Source: Zopfochytrium polystomum
Lineage: Eukaryota > Chytridiomycota > Chytridiomycetes > Chytridiales > Chytridiaceae
Direction: 5' to 3'
Assembly: GCA_025765615.1 (NCBI GenBank)
Contig: JAIVFJ010000166.1
Coordinates: forward strand, 1 to 64,000
DNA: 64,000 nt
Within the stretch, counting starts at the first letter, position 1. The number at the start of each line of letters is the position of its first letter. Under the pieces are notes generated by a model that had not been told where the DNA came from, did not search any database, and saw nothing but the letters and a program-made list of their open reading frames with translations. A program made the translations under genes and the position numbers. Shown here in pieces: positions 53,438-64,000 of the stretch.

Positions 53438-54464
53438 GATGGCTACCGACCCGGCTTTCTCCCTTGTGGTGGATGTCTGGGCAAACCCGACCGGCGTACG
53501 TTGAGGGAGGGCTTTTCCGGCTTCTCGGCGGTGTAGCCCTGCAGACAGAGCGACCGACGAACGAGCACTCTTTGACCATCTCCGCCCCTCCCTCCATCAC
53601 ATCACACTCACACAGGGCCGCATCCCCGAGATCAAACGGTTATTCGAGCAAAGCTCGTCAGACCCGGCGCTCCTGGAGCGCAAGCTCAGCCCCAAGGCGC
53701 TCGTCGGCCTCATGGACGCGGCGGGCGTCTCGCAGATCTGCCTCGCCGCGTGGCACAGACCCGGCGCGGTGCTCACCTCGAACGAGGAGATCGCCGAATA
53801 CACGCGCGCGTACCCGACACGCATCTTTGGCCTGGTCTCCGTCGACCTTTCCGATCCCGTCGCGGCCGTGAAGGAGATCGACCACTACGTGACCAAGGAA
53901 GGGTTCAAGGGTCTGCGGGTCGTCCCGTGGCTCTGGAACCTGCCCCCCTCCGACCGCCACTACTGGCCCCTCTTTGTAAAGTGCGTCGAGCTGGACGTCC
54001 CGTTCCTCACCCAGGTCGGCCACACGGGGCCGCTGTGCCCCAGCGAGGTCGGCCGGCCGATCCCGCACATCGACGAGGTCGCGCTCAAGTTCCCCGACCT
54101 CAAGATTATTTGCGGACACATTGGGTACCCCTGGACCGCCGAGATGGTTTCCGTGGCGTGGAAGCACGCCAACGTCTACATCGACGCCAGCGCGCACTCG
54201 CCAAAGTACTATCCGCCCGAGTTTGTCGCGTTTGCAAACACGACGGGGCGGAGCAAGGTCATGTTTGGGACAAACTTTCCGCAGCTGAACTGGAAGGACT
54301 GTGTCGACGGCGTGCGCAGCTTTCACGGCGGCGGCGGCGAAGCCGGGAAGCGGGGCGGGGGCGGTATCCGAAAGGAGGTGCTCAGGGGTTTCATGGGAGA
54401 GAACGCAAAGAGGGTTCTGAAGCTACCGGATGTGGAGCCGTCGCCGTTGCGGGGAAACTTGTAA
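53438..54464 (+). CDS. Amidohydrolase-2 family (TIM-barrel) protein, 301 aa
   Basis: Two exons, 53438-53494 and 53616-54464, GT-AG, phase 0. The fold is that of metal-dependent hydrolases and decarboxylases. Two conserved histidines are present: QVGHTG (about residue 155) and CGHIGYPW (about 187). At the N-terminus, where the usual metal-binding HxH sits at the end of strand 1, the sequence is VVDVWANP, with no histidine. Near residue 239 the usual catalytic Asp is Asn (FGTNFPQLNW). FGxN variants exist within the family, so this may be a natural subgroup with altered metal binding. Substrate unknown. A C-terminal Gly-rich insert precedes the last helix (FMGENAKRVLKL). No signal peptide, probably cytosolic. 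Confidence 0.8.
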
Positions 54465-54834
54465 AATTTGAGGGCTGTGCCACCCCGCGCCTCCATAAAG
54501 ATGCGGTCACGGTGTATTCTCAAGCTACTCTGCAAAGCCAACCCAAAATGCCCAAACCACCACAAACCGCTTTCCGCTCACATGTCACCTTGCAGTCTTG
54601 TCATGGATCCTAATATTTTTTGGGCCTTTTGGGGGTAAGCAATGTGCAGGAGCGTTGAGCTGAGCGGGGTGGAGCCTTATCCGTGCACATACTCAACCTG
54701 CAATGCCAGGCACAGAAGTCATGTGAACAAAGAGATTGTGGCATCTTCCACTTCCTGTACCGTTGACGAATAGAGATCTGCCAAACCTGTTTGAGTTTGC
54801 ACATGTTACCCACACCTTGTAAGATCCTCTTGTA
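54465..54834. other. 3' flank of the amidohydrolase gene
   Basis: No gene or element recognised. Confidence 0.4.
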
Positions 54835-54961
54835 AACAGTCTACTCTGAGTGACTGAGTGGAAGGAGTGAATGAAGTGGAGATGTGTGTTTTGCGGTTGA
54901 CAAATACTCTGAGTATTAAGTGGAATGGAAACCCAGTGTAAACAGTTTGCCTCCTCCTCTG
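54835..54961. repeat. Rearranged R1 repeat
   Basis: The first ~60 bp match the R1 start in direct orientation (AAACAGTCTACTCTGAGTGA). The rest matches an internal R1 part in inverted orientation (GTTGACAAATACTC... to CCTCCTCCTCT). So this copy carries an internal deletion and inversion. Confidence 0.55.
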
Positions 54962-55270
54962 TGTCAGGAACAGGGCAGGACAGGGCAGGGCAGACAAGGA
55001 ACTGACAGGAGTGATGAATGTATTGGAAACAATAATTCACTTGAGGGATGGGACAGGTCCCCCCATCCCCCTTTTATACCTTTTGAGAGTCTTCCTTGTC
55101 AAGACTCAAAGAAAGTTCCAGAAAGAACAATTGGTAATACAATGATACCAATGATACCAATGACAACAAGACAAGTCAGGAAAGCAAAGAAGGTTCCAGA
55201 AGGTTCCACAAGGTTCCATGAAGGAATGTTCTGGAAGGTTCCAGAGGTTTCCAGAGGGTGATTCATAACA
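54962..55270 (-). mobile_element. Solo LTR, family A, minus strand
   Basis: Reads TGTTATGAATCACCC to CTGTTCCTGACA on the minus strand (309 bp) with TATA and GAA/TTC arrays. The flanking pentamers (CTCTG and CCATC) do not match, so the insertion site has been altered. Confidence 0.85.
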
Positions 55271-55309
55271 CCATCTAACTTGAAAAAAAAAATATTAATA
55301 TCTTAAATC

Positions 55310-55515
55310 TCTTTGACCGAGGCCACTCAGGTTGTGAAATTGCTGCCAATTTGAAGGTGGGAATGTGTACCGTTTACTGCATTCACGAAGCGGAGCATGC
55401 AGACATCAAAAATATTAACCCTAACCCTCTTTGGCAAATCGCACCTGGCAAGGCTAAAACTGCAGTGTACTGGCCCAGATGCATGAACAAGACACTAGGG
55501 AGACTGCTCACCTGA
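55310..55515 (+). pseudogene. Possible Tc1/mariner transposase N-terminal fragment
   Basis: One frame encodes GHSGCEIAANLKVGMCTVYCI, which fits the helix-turn-helix of Tc1/mariner-type transposases. It stops soon after (RLLT, then a stop) with no catalytic domain. Weak evidence, a short fragment. Confidence 0.3.
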
Positions 55516-55830
55516 GACACTCGGAGAGGTCAGTCTCAAAGGTTTATGGAAGAAGAAACTGTTGGTGATTGCGCCTGGCATGTCAAAAGGGCACCAACAG
55601 ACTTGAGTTGGTGTGGAGCGTTAAAGCCTGTTTAGAGCATGAGCGCCTTTTCTTGTTAAGAGCGAAGCGCCCTTTGTTGCCAAAGTAGATGGAGAGCCAA
55701 TGCTCTCAGACAAATTGGTCTTGTTTAGAGTGCAGAACACACCCTTTTCTTGTAAGAGCGAAGCGCCCTATACGAACGAGGTGCCGACCCGAGGTAGAAC
55801 TTGAAGAGCTTTGCAGGTCAAGGTAGACGG

Positions 55831-56246
55831 TGTGGTGACTCAGATAAGAATAATGGTTTTTATTTGTTGTATTTGAGGGTAGAGAGAGAGCAGGCAGATG
55901 TGATCAGGATCTGGGATGATGCTTCCCTGGAGCTGCTGGGGCTCCCCCTTTTATACTGCAGGTGATCTCAAGAATCAGACTTTGGTGATAGCCTTTTAGC
56001 TCTGAGAGATAGAGTTTAGACTTTGAGGAGTCAGGAGGCAGGCATGACATCATTGTTGCATCATGCTGATTTGGCCAGAACTTCCATGGAGTTATGTGTG
56101 CAAAGAAGTAACTCTGTCAAGCTCCTGTAATCATTCCTATCAAATTGCAAGAGTGAAGCACACTGATGTGGTCTACCCAGACTGGGGGTCAAAACCACCT
56201 CTAAGCACTCATACAGTGTCAGAGATTGGGAGAAGTGTAGATAACA
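55831..56246 (-). mobile_element. LTR-like block of a second family
   Basis: On the minus strand the block begins TGTTATCTACAC, ends GTCACCACA, and carries a TATA box within TATAAAAGGGGGAGCC (about 55945-55960), the same promoter layout as family A but different sequence. No matching target duplication was found, so the limits are uncertain. Confidence 0.35.
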
Positions 56247-56343
56247 CTGGGACCAGCCCTAATCCCATCTTAACTCATCTTTACTCTTGAAGACAGGTCA
56301 GAGGATCTTAAAAGGTGTACGTAATGTGTGCAAACTCCAACAC

Positions 56344-57608
56344 CCAGAGGTTTCCAGAGGGTGATTCATAACAGAAACCATGAGAGTGACAGATCCAATT
56401 CCTCCGATGCGGCATTCATGGTCATCTGCTTGGCGGGCATGGTGTTCAGTTTCAAATCGTTGGTACTCAGTGAATTGCTCCTGTTGTGGGATCATTGTGG
56501 GTACAGCTCCAGAATCAATCATGTATGGAAGAGAGGCTATGCCTGTGTGTGACGTGCTCACTGTTGCAGTGTTCGCAAAGAAGTAGAAGCAAGTCGGACC
56601 ATTTATTTGAGAAGAAGAAGAAACAGAAGGCCCTCCTGTAGCAGGTTGAGGGTGGAATCCAGAGAAAGGAACAAGAGTTGCTTGTGGTACAGTCACAGTT
56701 GCTGAGGCTGAAGCATGGTTTGGTTGAGCAGGTGTGAAGTGTTGCATTTGGAGCCTGGCTGAGATGGCATTGGCTCAGCACATGTGCAGGCAGTGCTCAG
56801 ACTGTGTGCATGTGCATTGGTGGCCAAGCTTGGAATCTCTACACAGAACTCACACCCAGTGCCCTCAACTCTTCCAAGACGTCGATGGATTGAGGTAGCT
56901 TTTGGCTCTGGCCTATGGGTGACTCCTGGCTTGTGGCAGTCACGGCAGTCCCTTTCCATGTGGTGAACATATGCCTTGTGGTAACCACACCAGTAGCGTG
57001 GCCTATCCCCACAATGAGAGGATCAAAAGCGGTTTTGGTTGTCATGGGTGTTGCGACCCCTGTTGTCATCGTTCCTGTAGTTGCTTGCTTGGCGATTGTT
57101 TCGTTCTGCTCGCTCAAGGTCATTGCGACCTCCTTGGATGTGGTCACTTTGGTGGCGTCTATCATCGCAGTTGTCGCATGGTTGTCACAGTGGTTGTTGC
57201 CCACTTGACGCCAGTTGTGGTTGTTGCGGCGGTTCCTGTGGTCTTCCTCTTCATCTGCCTCAAGGGCAGTCAAGACAGCAGTAAGCTCATCCACGATGTT
57301 CTGTAGATCGTCAAAGCGGGCATCATTGTTTCAAAGTGCTGCCACAATGGTCCAAAACAGCTATGAGCTGAGGCGCATGCGAGGTCTGTGTGCAGTTTGC
57401 TCTGCAGTTCGTGCACAAACTCATCAAGTCGGTTCTGCCCATGACCTTGGATGAATAGTTGCTGAAGTTGCTCAATCTCATGCACATAAGAATTCAGATC
57501 TTGGTAACACAAGGGGCTTTGAGTGTCTGTGCGTAACTGCAGTCCCAACCATCTGTTTTCAAAATCACCAATCAAGCTGGATGGGCAGGCATTGTTGAAT
57601 GTCGGCAA
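56344..57608 (-). pseudogene. Retrotransposon gag/protease remnant joined to a truncated LTR
   Basis: On the minus strand, 57608-57270 encodes a gag-like helical segment (FENRWLGLQLRTDTQ, LNSYVHEIEQLQQLF). 57294-56839 is a Thr/Asn-rich stretch with frame changes, with a Cys/His knuckle-like piece near 56940-57000 (HHMERDCRDCHKPG). 56747-56374 ends with IDSGAVPTMIP, a retropepsin-type active site. The frame then runs into 56373-56344, which is exactly the first 30 bp of a family-A LTR in the same orientation. Polymerase and integrase are missing, so this is a deleted derivative with several frame breaks. Confidence 0.6.
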
Positions 57609-57688
57609 ATAGCAGCCACACAGTCTCTATAGAGGTGAATGTTGCAGCAGAGCTCAAACAAGTGTGAGGTCTCTGGAAGCCTGATCAT

Positions 57689-57987
57689 TGTTATGAATCA
57701 CCCTCTGGACACCTCTGGAACCTTCCAGAACATTCCTTCATGGAGCCTTGTGGAACCTTCTGGACCCTTCTTTGCTTTCCTGACTTGTCTTGTTGTCATT
57801 GGTATCATTGTATTACTAATTGCTCTTTCTGGAACTTTCTTTGAGTCTTGACAAGGAAGACTCTCAAAAGGTATAAAAGGGGGATGGGGGACCTGTCCCA
57901 TCCCTCAAGTGAATTATTGTTTCCAATACAATCATCACTCCTCTCAGTTCCTTGTCTGCCTTGTCCTGTCCTGCCCTGTTCCTGACA
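57689..57987 (+). mobile_element. Solo LTR, family A
   Basis: A 299-bp copy, TGTTATGAATC to GTTCCTGACA, with some substitutions (CCTTCCAGAACATTCC). Flanks ATCAT and GATAA do not match, so no intact target duplication. Confidence 0.85.
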
Positions 57988-58162
57988 GATAATAATAAAA
58001 TTTCGATGATTATATCATGATGCAATGCTGTGGTTCTTGAAATCCCTTTTTTCTGCTTTATCATCAGCTTACCGATCTGTCACGAGAAAGAAAAAAAAGA
58101 AATTTACATCACAATGATATGGAATTACAGACGTATTGATTTGAATCTTAGTTCTTTTAAAC

Positions 58163-58221
58163 AGTGTAAACTGTCTTCTCTGAGTGAAATGAAGTGGAGA
58201 TGTGTGTTTGTGAATGGTCCT
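58163..58221 (+). repeat. Truncated R1 repeat
   Basis: Matches the start of R1 (CTCTGAGTG, AGTGGAGATGTGTGTTTGTG) and is cut off at 58221 where the next block begins. Confidence 0.5.
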
Positions 58222-59063
58222 TGTTGAGATTTGAGCCTAGGAAGTTAGCTTGCTACGTCAACTGTGGCTTTGTTGCTGCTGACAATGCAACTTACACTAA
58301 GTTGGGTAAGCGGAATGGCCTACTCTGAATTCAATGAAAAGAATTAGGTGAAGACAGCGATGATTCTAGCTTTGCTTTCCTCGGCTTCCCCGGCGAGGAC
58401 AATGCGATTAGAATCACTTCAATGGGTTCAGAGAAATGTTGAACAGGGGCAGCTCACAGCTGCCCAGGTCACCTGACGTTTGTCTCTGTGTGCAACACAC
58501 TTTGTCTCCTGTCCATTAACCTTTGTCCAGGCCCCTGGACACCCACTGGTTGATTTGAAATGCTCCTGAAGATTTCAAATCATTTTCCCTCTCTGTGGGG
58601 ACACCAGTTGCTTGCACATAGGGCTCTGCACAGAGCCTTGTTGATTTGAAATGCTCTGAATATTTCAGATCACCCTCCCTCTGTGGGAAGGGGTTTACAA
58701 GACCTCCCCAGAGCAAAGTTCTGTCTGAAGCAGTTTGCAACTTGTTCAGATAGGCAAAACAGGAAAACTGGTCAACCTCCCTGCAGGAGTATAAATTGGG
58801 CAGAGTTTTCTTATTGAAAAAAAAAATAGGCACTCTAACTCCAATTTGCCAGTCCCTGTCTAAAACAAGCTCTCTTTGCCCACTTGCCCTTGGTCGCTTG
58901 CTGCGCTTGCTCCCTTGTACACGTCCTCGATTCAAACCTCAGTTGTATCCTTTCTTTCTTTCTACCTCTCGGCCACCTGCTTTGCTTCATGACCTAGACC
59001 CTTCCACCTTCTTGCAACACCGCCTTCACTCACGACGTCGCCTTCTACACTGCAATTTCAACA
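58222..59063 (+). mobile_element. LTR-like block, third type
   Basis: Bounded by TGTTGA and TCAACA (inverted hexamers of TG...CA form) and interrupting R1 at its left edge. It contains two direct repeats of about 45 bp (58549 and 58651, both starting TTGATTTGAAATGCTC) and a TATA box (TATAAATT, about 58791). Non-coding. No target duplication visible; the assignment as solo LTR is tentative. Confidence 0.4.
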
Positions 59064-59747
59064 AAGGTTTAATAAGTATATTGGTGGAAAACAAGCGTCC
59101 AACCTGATTAAGATAGAGCACATAGTTACCACTGCATTAAACAAACGATACAATATCAAGATAGGTGTGTTCAGAGTAGAGCCCAAAATGGGGGGGTGGG
59201 GGGTAGCCATACGCCAGATTCCTCCTGCATTGGTGAGTGCCGCCACCCATGCTGGTAAGCCACTGTCATAACGTGTGTGAGTCTGATAGTTGGACCTCAT
59301 GCCATTGTTCCCCCCCTGCAGCCGGACACCACAGTTAGATTCCACCAAAGACCTCGTCAAGGGAGGGTGAAAAATACATGGTCAAAATTTTAATAAGATC
59401 AAAGTCAGCTGATTAGCTGAAGATGTCGCTATTTTACATTCAAAATGACCTAAGTTGGTCACCTAACCCCAAAAGTAAATAATTGCTGGGGGACTGCCTG
59501 GAAGCCTCGCTTCCTTTTAGTACTCACTCATGCTGTATTTGTTCTTATTTTTATTTTTATTTTCTTTTTCTCCTCTGCTTTACTCTTTTGGTTTTTTTTT
59601 TCTTTTTTATTTAATTTTTCTTTCTTTTTTCTCTTTGTTTCTTTCTTTCTTTTCTTCCTTTTCTTTTCTTTCTTTCTTTTTCTTTCTCGACGCGCGACGA
59701 CGGACCCGCCCCTCAGCCTCATCCCATCGTCAACTCAGCAGAGGAGG
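59064..59747. other. Intergenic DNA upstream of importin-9
   Basis: Contains a piece shared with 23770-23865 (about 59218-59365) and a T/CT-rich tract at about 59540-59690 just before the gene. No other gene seen. Confidence 0.5.
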
Positions 59748-62700
59748 ATGATGGCCTCATCGACGTCGTCGTCGTCGTCAGCAGAAGCAGCAGCCGCAGC
59801 GAGCAGCGCCCCCGCCCCCGCTGTCGCCGTCTACGCCGCGCTGCAGCAGACCCTCAGGCCACGACGCCGCCGTCAGATCCAACGCAGAGTCTCTCCTGGC
59901 CGCATTCGCTCGCGCCCAAGGTGAGAGAGAGAGAGAGAGGGAGAGAGAGAGAGAGAGAGAGAGAACGAACAAACATAATGAAAAATCGAACGAGACGAAC
60001 AAACGAACGAAACCACGTGGACCCCATTCGCGATTTGCAGAGCCGGAAGGCCCCCGTCGGCTAGGGCTTTGCGTTGGTTTGGTGCAGTTCGGACCCCCGA
60101 ACGCGATTGAGAGCTTGTTCTCTCTTTCCTGCTGCTCTCGCTTTCGTCTCCCGTACCCGACGCAAAGAAGATAACGTGTCCAACTTGTTGCTGGGCCCGC
60201 CGCCATTTATGATTTTTACGGCCGAGCGGCCCGGATCGTCGGGGGGCGCGCCGCGACGCATTTCAGCTGAACGATTGAACCCCCTGCCCCCGCCTCCGCT
60301 GTCCTTTCCAAAACAGGATTTCCCGAAGCCCTCGTCCGGATCGCGCTGGACCCGGCTCTCGACCTGTCGGAGCGGCAGATATGTGGACTTTCCTTTTTTT
60401 TTTTTTTTTCGGTCGGCATCCCGGCTGCCATACAAAGGGCCGTTTTTGCGACGCGCCCCTAACCCAACCCACGCTCTCCTCTTTCCTTCTCCGCTCTTTC
60501 CCAATACTCGGCAGCAATTGTGTTGAAGAATTACATCCCGCGAAACTGGCAGGAGAAGGGATGCGAGGACTTTGTGGGACCAGAGCCAACTCCGCAGGTT
60601 TGGGACCGCGTGGAGTGGGGATTTCCTGTCAAATATGTGCTCGCAAAATAATTGGTCATTCTTAATTCCCCCATGTCCTGAAAATCGTAGGTGAAGTCTG
60701 CGATACGGTCAATGGTTCTGCAGGGCCTTTCAGACTCGAACCCTAGGATTCCAGCTCTGATGGTAAGGTGCTTCCTAGGACCTTGAAGCCCTCTCCTCTC
60801 TCTGCAAACCTTCTCCACTCTGTTTGCCAGCACACTCAGCACACACCCTACAGTGCTCTTTCTTTGTGCACTCCTATTCATTGACCTGGCTTCCCCAACT
60901 TCCTTTAGGCTGTTGTGGCCACACGGATAAGCCGAGTGGAGGGTGTGGAGAACTGGCCTGAACTTGTGGCTCACCTGGTTGCCAACCTTCAAAGTGGAGT
61001 CACAGAAAAGGTCTCTGGGGCCATGATTGTGTTTGCTGAGCTGGTTGAGGACATCTCTCAGACAGAGTTCCTGCAATTGAGCCCAAGCATATTGCCTTTA
61101 ATGCGGTTGGTCCTTTGTTCACCCCAGGTTGGTCTAGCTTATTTTCTACCCTCTCATATAGGAACCAAAGCTGACTTCATTTTGCAGGCATTCCCTGCTG
61201 ACACAAGGTCACTCTGTGTCGCAGTGTTTTCCAAGTTTGTGGAAACAATGTCTACTATTTCAGATATCTATCCAGAGACAACAGAGAGGTCCCTGTCACC
61301 CATCTTGCCTGAATGGATGGCTGCTTTCAAGGACTGCCTGCAAGTGCAAGATTTGAGTGCTGAGCAGTTTTCACTGAAGAAGGAGATTTTTGAAGTGAGT
61401 CTGTGACTATTTTGTGCAAGAGTCCTTTGCCAAGTAAACTAATATTTCTTTCTTGGCAAGGCCATTGAGAGGTTGTCAGAAAACTTCATGTCCAGATTAA
61501 AACCGTTTCTGGTTGACCTGGTTCCACTCCTCTGGAGAAACCTAAAGGACCCTCTACCGCGTTTCCTCGAGTCTATTGTCACTCCCAACGACGAGGCAGA
61601 CTTGGATTTGGATCCCAACGACATCACCCTGATGCTATTTTCCCTGTTCACCTTGTTAGACAAGCTCTTGGAAAAGAAGGCTTTCAAACAGTTTGTTGCA
61701 ACCCGCAAAAGCCCTACGCCTTTCTTTACCGATCTGGTCACTTCATCAATATTGTATGCTCAGATCACCACCAGCCAGGTAAGGATCTACCCTTGCAATG
61801 CGCAAGACATTTTGAGAACTTTAACTTTCTTTTTTTTCCCCACCTTGAATTCCAAAGCTGGAGGCTTGGACCGCAGACCCAAATTCGTTTGTCTCGGAAG
61901 AGGATGAAACAGCCCTCACCTTTACGCTGCGTTTTGCCGTCGACAACTTGATGGAAACGGCGCATGGATCGTGTGCGGAGGTCGCGCTGCCCACGCTGAT
62001 GCGCACCTGCGAGGAGCTTGTTCAGCTGGCTGCGCAAAAGAAATCGGGTGGATCTGCGGACTGGTCAGTTATTTGGAGAGAAGAAGGGGGAAAGTGAAGT
62101 TTCTTTGATTCGCTGACTAGTTTGCATCACAGGTGGAAACCGCTAGAGTCCGTGTTACATTGTGTCATGCTGTCATATGACCTCCTCATCCCAGCCATTG
62201 AGGGCAAGACGGTTTCTTTCAACATGGATGCCTTTCTTGCTACTGTGATCAAGCCCTCCATCAGCGCACACGGTATGTTTGTTTGGCCTGCTTTGAGCGT
62301 CACGGGATTGCTGTCTCGTCTCTGATTGGCATTCATCGATTTGAAACAAATGGAAAGACTGTCCGCTACTGCAAGGCCGGGCGCTTCTGTTCTCTAGTCA
62401 TTTCAGAGCATTCATCCCAAGCGCCGAACTTGCAGACTATATTCGAGATTGTGTGGCCGCGCTGACGCCGCAGCAGGCTTTCCCAGCGAGGGTGTGTGCA
62501 ATGAAAGCGCTGTGGAAGTAAGTTGGTGGTTTTTTTTTTTCGCGAGAAACGCGGTGCCTAGAACCTGTTTATATTGACCACCCCTTCTTGACACAGATTC
62601 GCACGGGACGACGAGTGTGTCCAACTGCTTCGCCCTTACTGCTTTGTGATCATGGAGGCCATTTGCTCGGTGATCCCGACCGCCGCCGACGACTTCTTGC

Positions 62701-64000
62701 TCCTGCTGCTCGAAACGCTGATGGTGGTGGTCAAAATCGACGAGGCGGCGACGCGCAAGGTTGAAGAGGAGCTGTCGAATCTGCTGGTGGGTGTGTGGAT
62801 GCGCGATTCGGAAGGTACGGAGATGTCTATTTTATTTTTATTTTTATTTTTTTTTGTGAAGGTTATTTTTTTTTGGAGACCACACCGAGCGTCTAACCAA
62901 ATATGCACATTCCCAACCCACAGATCCAATTAAAAACGACATTGTTCTGGACGTGTTCGCAGCAATGTCAAAGACACCCGAAACCGCCGCTGCGCTGCAG
63001 CAGCGACTTCTTCCGTCCCTGACGAAGATGATTGCCGAGCGAACGTCTGTGGAGGGTGGCATGATTCATGTACGTGAAGCTGATATCGTTCCTTTATTGG
63101 GGATCGGAGTTGTTCTCTTCGGAAGACGCTGATTTTTTTTTTTCTTTTTCCCGGTTTGCGAACAGAACTGCCTCATTCTGATGACCTCGCTGGCAAGAAA
63201 CGCTCCGACGCCTTTGCCCCCCGTCTACGTGCAACTCGTGTTTCCGGCGCTCTTGGAGATGCTGCTGCTGTCGGACAAGGTTGAGGGATCGCAGATTGTT
63301 TTGGTAAGGCATCGGCGACCCCCAAAGGTGAAATGAAACGAGCCCCACGCTGAACAGTCCCAACCCACTTTGCTTCAATTTCCAAATGAAAAAAAAAAAA
63401 AACTAGGACTGTCAAGACGTATTGCGGACGCTCATTGTCAAGGACTTCGAGTCCATCATTCGGTGGTCGAGCAACGGCAAGACGGGCATCTCGTACGTGC
63501 TGGACGTGCTGAGCACGCTGCTGCACCCCGAGCGGTCGGACTCGCAGATTGAAAAAGTCGGAGAGCTGATTGTGTCGGTTTTGGTAAAGGTTTGTATTTT
63601 CTGATAGAAAAAAGCGGAATGCGTACGGTGCGGTGCTTTACCCGGCCGCAAAGAGAGTAGAAGCTAAATTTCAACTACAAAGGGAGGCGACGCCGTGACG
63701 GGGATCCTCCCGGACCTCGTCGCGGCGATGGTGAAGCGGCTCGCAACGGCCGAGCTGCTGAACGCCATCAAGAGCCTGCTGACCGCGTTTGCGCGGCTGG
63801 CGGTGGAAACGCCTCCTGCGGCGCTGCTCGACATGCTCGCGGCGGTGCGGGTCGCCGGCGCCGGCGCTGCCTCCTCCTCCTCCTCCGCCTCCTCCGCCTC
63901 GGGCGACGCGGAAACCGAAACCGGCGTGCGGGTCCTCTTGCGCGTGTGGTCGCACCGGTACGAGGAGATCAGCGGGCACTACTGGATGAAGCTGTCGTGC
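59748..64000 (+). CDS. IPO9: Importin-9 (Kap114-like karyopherin), 3' end outside window
   Basis: Fifteen exons seen: 59748-59920, 60317-60382, 60515-60597, 60691-60762, 60909-61127, 61188-61394, 61461-61778, 61858-62063, 62133-62272, 62409-62517, 62597-62814, 62924-63069, 63166-63303, 63407-63589 and 63683 to the edge. The family carries histones, ribosomal proteins and other cargo into the nucleus in a Ran-dependent way. The N-terminal repeat (HDAAVRSNAESLLAAF, IVLKNYIPRNWQE, VKSAIRSMVLQGLSDSNP) and the HEAT array (ENWPELVAHLV; GGDAVTGILPDLVAAMVKRL) are typical. Exon 1 needs one base skipped near 59848-59853 between VYAALQQT and SGHDAAVRS; all later phases close. The last exon is cut in an inserted Ser/Ala-rich segment. 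Confidence 0.9.

Overview
The window is nuclear DNA of a fungus. The conserved genes are split by short GT-AG introns. SRP72, RINT1/Tip20, importin-9 and a mitochondrial-type pyruvate dehydrogenase kinase are all recognisable. Large F-box genes, an F-box/ankyrin gene, a chromodomain Ty3/gypsy element and many microsatellites suggest an early-diverging (zoosporic, chytrid-like) fungus; that placement is inference.

Layout. 1-8830 is a mobile-element zone: the 3' end of a chromovirus retrotransposon with its LTR, two tRNA-like genes, a decayed PIF/Harbinger transposon, two solo LTRs with intact 5-bp target duplications, and an AT-rich island with a broken superfamily-3 helicase of viral or polinton type and a MITE-like element. 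8831-19202 is a gene block on the minus strand: a large F-box protein, RINT1 (10 exons) and SRP72 (12 exons). 19203-24386 is repeats with no gene seen. 24387-27320 is a single-exon F-box/ankyrin protein. 27321-33309 is repeats and foldback DNA. 33310-45385 holds pyruvate dehydrogenase kinase (with a 7-nt microexon), an unrecognised Cys-rich protein, and a La-domain protein sharing a divergent promoter with it. 47230-52487 holds two tandem paralogues of the first F-box gene, the second without its F-box end. 52543-52957 is an unrecognised coding fragment. 53438-54464 is an amidohydrolase-fold protein. 54836-59063 is a second mobile-element zone (solo LTRs, a gag remnant, other LTR-like blocks). 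59748 to the right edge is importin-9, cut by the window.

How the genes relate. SRP72 (ER targeting), RINT1 (Golgi-to-ER tethering) and importin-9 (nuclear import) are housekeeping trafficking genes, the kinase regulates mitochondrial carbon entry, and the La-domain protein acts on mRNA. They are not an operon. The most notable points are LTR promoters packed with perfect heat-shock elements, the helicase relic, single-base +1 frame breaks in four otherwise good genes (all in short homopolymers, pointing to sequence error), very small exons, and the F-box family with traces of a lost copy.
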